64,000 nucleotides of DNA from Pleodorina starrii. Lineage: Eukaryota > Chlorophyta > Chlorophyceae > Chlamydomonadales > Volvocaceae. Positions 58,691-64,000 of the stretch are shown piece after piece. Made by a program: the position numbers and the translations under genes. The notes under the pieces are model-generated. The model ran no database searches. It was not told the DNA's origin and saw only the letters and a program-made list of their open reading frames with translations. Within the stretch, counting starts at the first letter, position 1. The number at the start of each line of letters is the position of its first letter. Location of the stretch: NCBI GenBank assembly GCA_030267565.1, contig BRXU01000026.1, positions 1,302,001-1,366,000 of the forward strand, given 5' to 3'.

Positions 58691-59249
58691 TTTATTATTG
58701 TTTAATTGTTTTTTGATTTACATTAATATCGATTATGCCCAGAATTCCGTACGAAGAATATATAGTGCAGGCACAGCACTTCCTTCATTTTCTGTGTACA
58801 CGTTTCCGTAAGGGCAGTTCACCGGCTCCGTCTCAGTCGACATGCGTAATTTTGAGCGTGCTAATGACGTCTTGATGTTGGCATATTTAGCACTGCGAGG
58901 TTGGGGCGTGCGAGTAAAAGCTGTCCCTAGCTGTCCCAGACACACGTTCGAACCGTTCGCATCAGATGCCTCGTATTAGAGTACTCCGTTATCCTGCAGT
59001 ATTGGTAAATTGTACGATAGCTTAAATATCCTTAAGCTGCGCCCCCACTAACGTTGAGCACCCCAACAGCATTCACAGTGCCTCGTTTTTGACTGCCATC
59101 CCACTCATGTAATGCGTATAATTGAACGGAGATCTTGCTAGAGTGTTCAGGAGTGTTTACTGGTGACGGGACTTCGGGCTGGTGGAGACCGGCATTCTAT
59201 GGCAGCACCTGTTTAGACGTCGTTTACGCAGCGAGTAAATGATGATGGA
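58691..59249. other. AT-richer region, nothing recognised
   Basis: About 560 bp with lower GC than its surroundings and no supported ORF or repeat family. Confidence 0.5.
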
Positions 59250-59387
59250 ATTGCCGCCCATCTCCAACCCCATGCACCTTCCGCCCATCCCCAGCCACGA
59301 GCCCCTACCACCCATCTCAGGCCCGAGCCCCTGCCACCCATGTGCGGCACCGAGCGCCTTGCACTAATCACCGGCCCCGAGCCTGTT
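59250..59387 (+). repeat. Left block of the 136-bp satellite
   Basis: About one unit, recognised by GTGCGGCACCGAGCGCCTTG and CCGGCCCCGAGCCTGTT, cut by the insertion at 59388. Confidence 0.8.
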
Positions 59388-60267
59388 AGGATGGAGAGTT
59401 GGAGAGACGGCATTGCCACTCGCCCAACTCTCCACGCGAGTGGCGACCTGGCTGCAGATGGATGGGGCAAGGGCGGAGTTACGTGCAAAGCACCAGGCTT
59501 TCGTGGGTGAGGCGATGGGCACGCCAGAACCCACGGAGCAGAGAGTAGCCAAGTGGGAGCCCACTTTTGTCCGCCTTTGGAAGGTGAAGTGGGAGAACGA
59601 GAATAAAGAACCGTATTGGCGTTTGGCGATGGACGGCTTTGCGGGCTTCCCCATGCACCGTGCGCAATTGGGAGGCCCAAATGTGGCGAGGTGCCCGTGC
59701 AGGGATACCATACCGCATGCGTCACTTTTGGGACTGCAGAGTAGCGCAACATTTGAGGTCGAAACTAGAGGGTGCGACCGGCGGCCACATCTCCCGATGT
59801 GAATTATGGCTGGCTGAGCCACCGGTAGGCATCGTAGGCAAGGTTTGGGATATTGTTGTGCTGGCGGCAATGGTAGCGCTGGAACGAGGGCGGCAGTTGC
59901 TTTACAAGTCCCGGGCAGCCGCGCCCGATCAAGGTTTTTGCGATCGAGTAGGGATAAGTATCGAAGCAGCTTTTTGGGAGCGCCTACGCTGTTTTGCGCT
60001 GGTTAGAGACGCCCGCGCGAACTGGGATGATGTCCCAAGCACCCACCCTTTCCTCCACACGGACGCGAACGGCCACATCCGTGCCAGGCTGCCACATTAG
60101 GCAGTGCCCTAGCACTAACCGCCGGTGGGTCCCATGGGACCAACCCTCCCTCAATGATGAGCGGATACGAGGGAGGGTGCTGGTCTGCAGTCGGCAGGCC
60201 CGTGAGGTTCTGAGTTGACGCAGCGCAGGACCCTAGTGGTCCCTCATTGTAACTCTCGCATCCTAAT
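59388..60267 (+). mobile_element. LINE-like fragment inserted in the satellite array
   Basis: About 880 bp replace satellite sequence between two array blocks. Its termini are imperfect inverted copies: AGGATGGAGAGTT on the left and AACTCTCGCATCCT on the right. The interior encodes remnants described in the next entry. The family has a second 3' end at 57087. Confidence 0.6.
59413..60100 (+). pseudogene. Remnant of a non-LTR reverse-transcriptase ORF (C-terminal part)
   Basis: Frame one reads FVRLWKVKWENENKEPYWRL, then AMDGFAGFPMHRAQLGGP. Near 59700 the similarity moves to another frame with RMRHFWDCRVAQHL, then ISRCELWLAEPPVG and VWDIVVLAAMVALERGRQLL, ending at a stop at 60100. The HFWDC block and WxVVxLAA block resemble the C-terminal knuckle region of algal LINE polyproteins. 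The frame change and missing polymerase domain mean it is dead. Confidence 0.55.
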
Positions 60268-61200
60268 ACCCATCTCAGGCCCGATGCACCTTCCACCCAT
60301 GTGCGGCACCGAGCGCCTTGCACTAACCGCCGGCCCCGAGCCTCTTCCGCTCCCATCTCTCACCCCGAGCCCGTGCCACCGATCTCCGGCTCCGAGACCC
60401 TGCCACCCATCTCAGGCCCGAGCCCCTGCCACCCATGTGCGGCACCGAGCGCCTTGCACTTACCGCCGGCCCCGAGCCTGTTCCGCTCCCATTTCTCACC
60501 CCGAGCCCGTGCCACCGATCTCCGGCTCCGAGACCCTGCCACCCATCTCAGGCCCGAGCCCCTGCCACCCATGTGCGGCACTGAGCGCCTTGCACTAAGC
60601 GCCGGCCCCGAGCCTCTTCCGCTCCCATCTCCAACCCCATGCACCTTCCGCCCATCCCCAGCCACGAACCCCTGCCACCCATCTCCGGCCCCGAGCCCCT
60701 GCCATCCATGTGCGGCACCGAGCGCCTTGCACTAATCACCGGCCCCGAGCCTCTTCCGCTCCCATTTCTCACCCCGAGCCCGTGCCACCGATCTCCGGCT
60801 TCGAGACCCTGCCACCCATCTCAGGCCCGAGCCCCTGCCACCCATGTGCGGCACCGAGCGCCTTGCACTAATCACCGGCCCCGAGCCTCTTCCGCTCCCA
60901 TCTCTCACCCCGAGCCCGTGCCACCGATCTCCGGCTCCGAGACCCTGCCACCCATCTCAGGCCCCGAGCCCCTGCCACCCATGTGCGGCACCGAGCGCCT
61001 TGCACTGAGCGCCGGCCCCGAGCCTCTTCCGCTCCCATCTCTAACCCCGAGCCCGTGCCACCGATCTCCGGCTCCGAGACTCTGCCACCCATCTCAGGCC
61101 CGATGCACCTTCCACACATCTCCAGCCCCATGCACCTTCCGCACATTTCCAACCCCGAGCCCCTTCCGCCCATCTCCAGCCCCGAGGCTGCCACCGATCT
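60268..61200 (+). repeat. 136-137-bp satellite array, right block
   Basis: GAGCGCCTTGCACT recurs at 60311, 60447, 60583, 60720, 60856 and 60993, a spacing of 136 or 137 bp. Each unit is built of smaller CCGAGCC..CTGCCACCCATCTC-type pieces of about 28-30 bp. The array decays into irregular pieces towards 61200. Confidence 0.93.
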
Positions 61201-62644
61201 CCGGACCCTATCTCCTCTCACCTATCCCCAGCTCCGATCTCTTGCACCAATCCGCAGCCCCTTAGCGCCAGTGCTCAATCCCCTGAGCCCCAACCCAAGC
61301 CTTAGCCCCATAAGCTCAGAGCCTGAGGTCCCAGATGTCACTCCACCGCGAGCCCCAGACCGAGCTCCTAGCCTCTCCTAGTCTCCACCCCCAGCCGCCA
61401 AGGCGTAGCCCCCCGCCAGCTTCAGGCCAAGTGTCCAAGGAGAAGCTCCAGCCTCATTTCCTAACTGTTTAGCCCCAGATGCGAAGCATCGGCCCTGAAG
61501 CCTCAGCCCCTATTCCCAGCCCAGGTTACAGGGAGGAAAGACAGGGTGCGTGGGGGCCTTGGGGTGTTTGGGGTTTGGCTGACAGCTTTGCTGTCGCAGA
61601 TCTTGGCAATAATGTGCCAATGTGCTTATCGAAATTCGGGACCATCAATGGTGAAGCATCACCACAAAGGACGACTGCCGTCATTTGCGTCGGGATGCAT
61701 GCACGAACAAAACGCCACAGGAAGGCCATGCGCACCACAACAACGTCATAGTAACCATTTGCGCTGTAAAGATGTCCTTTCAAGTGCATTAGGTTTCTAT
61801 ACTGGCTCAGGATAGGAGCCCAATGACAGTACGGAAACCAACTACCGTCCCACTATACGCGTTGCTGCCAAATACGCCTTCCTTCTACCTTCAATATAAT
61901 TGGAGTACAATTAATTGACACTGGAAATAGCTAAGTACTTTCGCCTTTGCCTACAGTATACACTTGTCCTTGACTGTCGATAACAAAAGTCAAAGCAAGG
62001 CGATGCTTCAATAAGTTCAAGGTCTGCTCGCAGAGTTGCCTCAGGTATCAGGTAATCATGTGACACAAGCTACGGAAAGTATCAGACTCATCGACGAGGT
62101 CCAGCTGTTCGCCGAGTACCGATCAACCCAGGGCTGGATCAACCTTGTGGGCAGTCTCTTCCACGCCGGAATTTTGTCAAGGGACCGATTTCAGAAGCAA
62201 ATGTTTAATACAGTCTCAATAACTGGCGCCAATGGCCGTTAACAGCTGTGTAGCTATGCGTTTTCCGTCCCTCATGTAATCCCCCCAATGCCCTTAAGCA
62301 ACGCAGTTCAGCACGGAGTGCACGGACATGGAGCTAGCGGCCTTGGAGTGGACTTGGAGCTAGCGGCCGGGAGTAGCTGTGCTGGCGGGGGCCGGCTGGG
62401 GGGAGCTAGTGGCCAGGAGCAAGACCCAGCCTCCCAAGGAAGTAATAATAGCGGTTACAGCGGGCTTCAGACCCAAAACGGGAGAGCCAGCTGGCCAGCT
62501 GGCCGTGCACTGCAGCGAACACACCAGGACAGAGGAAAGACCAACCAGCCCAGACAGCACGAGCCAGCCCAGACAGGAAGGAGCAAACCCAGGGAAAAAG
62601 CGCTTAGGCGAGCGACCATGGGGCGCGTAAGTGCGGCCTGTGCA
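61201..62644. other. Region without supported gene
   Basis: Continues as Pro/Ser-coding degenerate repeat to about 61400. Beyond that, open frames such as 62036-62242 (IRLIDEVQLFAEYRSTQGW...) and 62288-62722 were not recognised and lack clear splice context. Confidence 0.5.
62640..62644 (+). other. Target-site duplication, left copy
   Basis: GTGCA, identical to 63125-63129 on the other side of the element. Confidence 0.8.
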
Positions 62645-62746
62645 TGTAACGCCGAGGTCATAGGTGCCGTACAGTCGGCTAGCATAAAGTCTAAGAAAGG
62701 CGTCGCACAGCATCTCGAGTAGCCTTTGCTCCGCCCAAGCATGACA
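62645..62746 (+). repeat. Left LTR of the TRIM-like element
   Basis: 102 bp, differs from the right LTR at only a few positions (for example AAAGTCT versus AAAGCCT). Confidence 0.85.
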
Positions 62747-63022
62747 TTGGTATCGAGATCAGTACTGTCGTACAGACTCTCAAAGATCGTCAGTTCGATC
62801 CCTGGTAGTCGCGGAAAGGCTTCCACTCCAGAAAACCTTGCAAATGAAGGCTAGAGGCATGTGTGCTCCGGCATGACCTGACTTGGGAAGTTGTCGACCC
62901 CAATGCCGAAGACCTGGCTAAGACCCCAGGCATGTAAAGGTGGTGAAAGGCGGAGTGGACTGTGCACAGACACTGCGAGGACGCAGTGAGGACCGAGGAC
63001 GTTCCCTTCAGAGGGGGGGGAA

Positions 63023-63124
63023 TGTAACGCCGAGGTCATAGGTGCCGTACAGTCGGCTAGCATAAAGCCTAAGAAAGGCGTCGCACAGCATCTCGAGTAG
63101 CCTTTGCTCCGCCCAATCATGACA
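63023..63124 (+). repeat. Right LTR of the TRIM-like element
   Basis: 102 bp, preceded by the polypurine tract CAGAGGGGGGGGAA at about 63009-63022 and followed by the target duplication GTGCA at 63125-63129. Confidence 0.85.
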
Positions 63125-63129
63125 GTGCA

Positions 63130-64000
63130 GGCCTGTCAGCCCTCACCTATCTCTATCTCTACCCGTCTGGCCCAGTCCGGCCTGCTGTTGCCCTGTGTAT
63201 GGACTGGGCTGCATCGGGCTGAACTACCCGTCCGGCCCGGGCCGGCCTGAACTAGCCAAACCCAATCCCCAGCTAGGGGACTTCGTGGAAAGGGATCTTG
63301 CCGCCGGAAAACTTTAGATTCTTTCAGTCATGTAATCGGTGGTTTTCACTACCATCGTACTGGGCACTTGGTATTTTTGGGTTGCCGTCTCCTCCAGTAA
63401 TATGCGGTTTACATACCGTAAAGGCTCTCCGTGGACTCTCCGTAAAATGCAGTTTTGGGGTTGCTGTGGCGACGGCCTTCACCGCGCTCACCCGAGCCGC
63501 CGCCTTTGCCAGCGTGGCGCCCTTGCTGGCCCTCCCCGCTGCACCCTCTGTGTGACATTGGCCCAACCCTGCTACACCCGCTTTGTGACCTTCGCCAGCT
63601 GCAGCATCTTCTTTCGCCAAGTGGAAGTATGCACGCCACGCCTCCCTGCCACCCGGCGCAACACGGCATGGTGAGGCATGCCCTCACCGTGCTCAGACCG
63701 CAACCGTGCTGCCCAACCCCAAAGCCCCCTGCTACACCCGCTTTGTGACCTCCGCCCCACATGGCCAATCCTACAGGGCGGGGGCCCCCTGGGCGCTTCG
63801 CGCTGGGGCCCCGCCCAAAAACCACTGCACTCACATACGCACGCCACGCACTTCACCTTACACCACCACACGCGCCTCGCTCCAGACGTTCTCTGGGATA
63901 ACTTCATTCCGAACACACGCTTTCATTCCGTCGTACCACCTACTGCACACTCCGGTGGCCGCTCGTGAAGGCAACGGTGGCGTCACGCAACAACTCTGCG
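63130..64000. other. Right edge, no supported gene
   Basis: A direct duplication of CTGCTACACCCGCTTTGTGAC occurs near 63569 and 63728, about 160 bp apart. Open frames on both strands are compositional. Nothing else was recognised. Confidence 0.5.

Larger units (their letters stand above)
62645..63124 (+). mobile_element. TRIM-like miniature LTR retrotransposon
   Basis: Complete 480-bp element: two 102-bp LTRs, each starting TGTAACGCC and ending CATGACA, a 276-bp interior without ORF, a primer-binding-like TGGTATC right after the left LTR, and a G-rich polypurine tract right before the right LTR. GTGCA is present directly on both outer sides as a 5-bp target duplication. Being non-coding it must depend on proteins of another element. 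Confidence 0.85.

Noticed and set aside
60215..61381. Pro/Ser-rich ORFs of 127-208 codons.
   Set aside because: Translations of the 136-bp satellite.
62288..62722. 144-codon plus-strand ORF.
   Set aside because: Its end runs into the TRIM left LTR and there is no recognisable domain.

Overview
The window looks like nuclear DNA of a volvocalean green alga (Chlamydomonas/Volvox relatives). It is very GC-rich. Genes are broken into many short exons by GC-rich introns with GTG(A/G/C)G-type donors. Proteins carry long Gly/Ala/Gln/His homopolymer tracts encoded by GGC, GCC and CAG runs. A TGTAA poly(A) signal follows one stop codon, TTT(T)AGGG telomere-type repeats lie inside an intron, and the class III cyclase is of the PAS-linked kind typical of these algae. 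The species cannot be fixed from sequence alone. Exon models below were built by hand: each junction was required to keep reading phase and, where possible, protein family homology.

Layout. 1-19681 (minus): 31 exons of a large brefeldin-A-type ARF guanine-nucleotide exchange factor of the GNOM/GBF1 class, running off the left edge so that its C-terminus is missing. 19682-20107: short divergent intergenic region. 20108-20716 (plus): a small two-exon gene resembling mitochondrial ribosomal protein bL31. 20717-23636: no supported gene. 23637-32803 (plus): complete 15-exon VPS45, a Sec1/Munc18 protein of endosomal SNARE fusion. 32804-35990: no supported gene. 35991-51714 (plus): a giant (about 3,280 aa) PAS-linked guanylate cyclase, 13 exons, 5' end uncertain. 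51715-64000: repeat-rich, gene-poor DNA with microsatellites, an AT-richer palindrome cluster, a 136-bp satellite array split by a LINE-like fragment, and a 480-bp LTR element without coding capacity, probably a TRIM, with a perfect 5-bp target duplication.

Function. The ARF-GEF (coat recruitment at Golgi/endosomes) and VPS45 (fusion at TGN/endosomes) act in the same membrane-traffic route and lie in divergent orientation with a ribosomal protein gene between them. The cyclase is a separate signalling gene. Its catalytic core has both metal-binding aspartates, the Glu/Cys pair that selects GTP, and the Asn/Arg transition-state pair, so it should work as a homodimeric guanylate cyclase.

Most notable points: three GC-AG introns; three families of short (about 35-60 nt) sequences scattered in both orientations through the introns of the two traffic genes; a PAS domain apparently interrupted by about 1,900 residues of low complexity; seven TGTAA motifs packed in the last intron of the cyclase; a tandem duplication that copies a splice donor; and the TRIM-like element.
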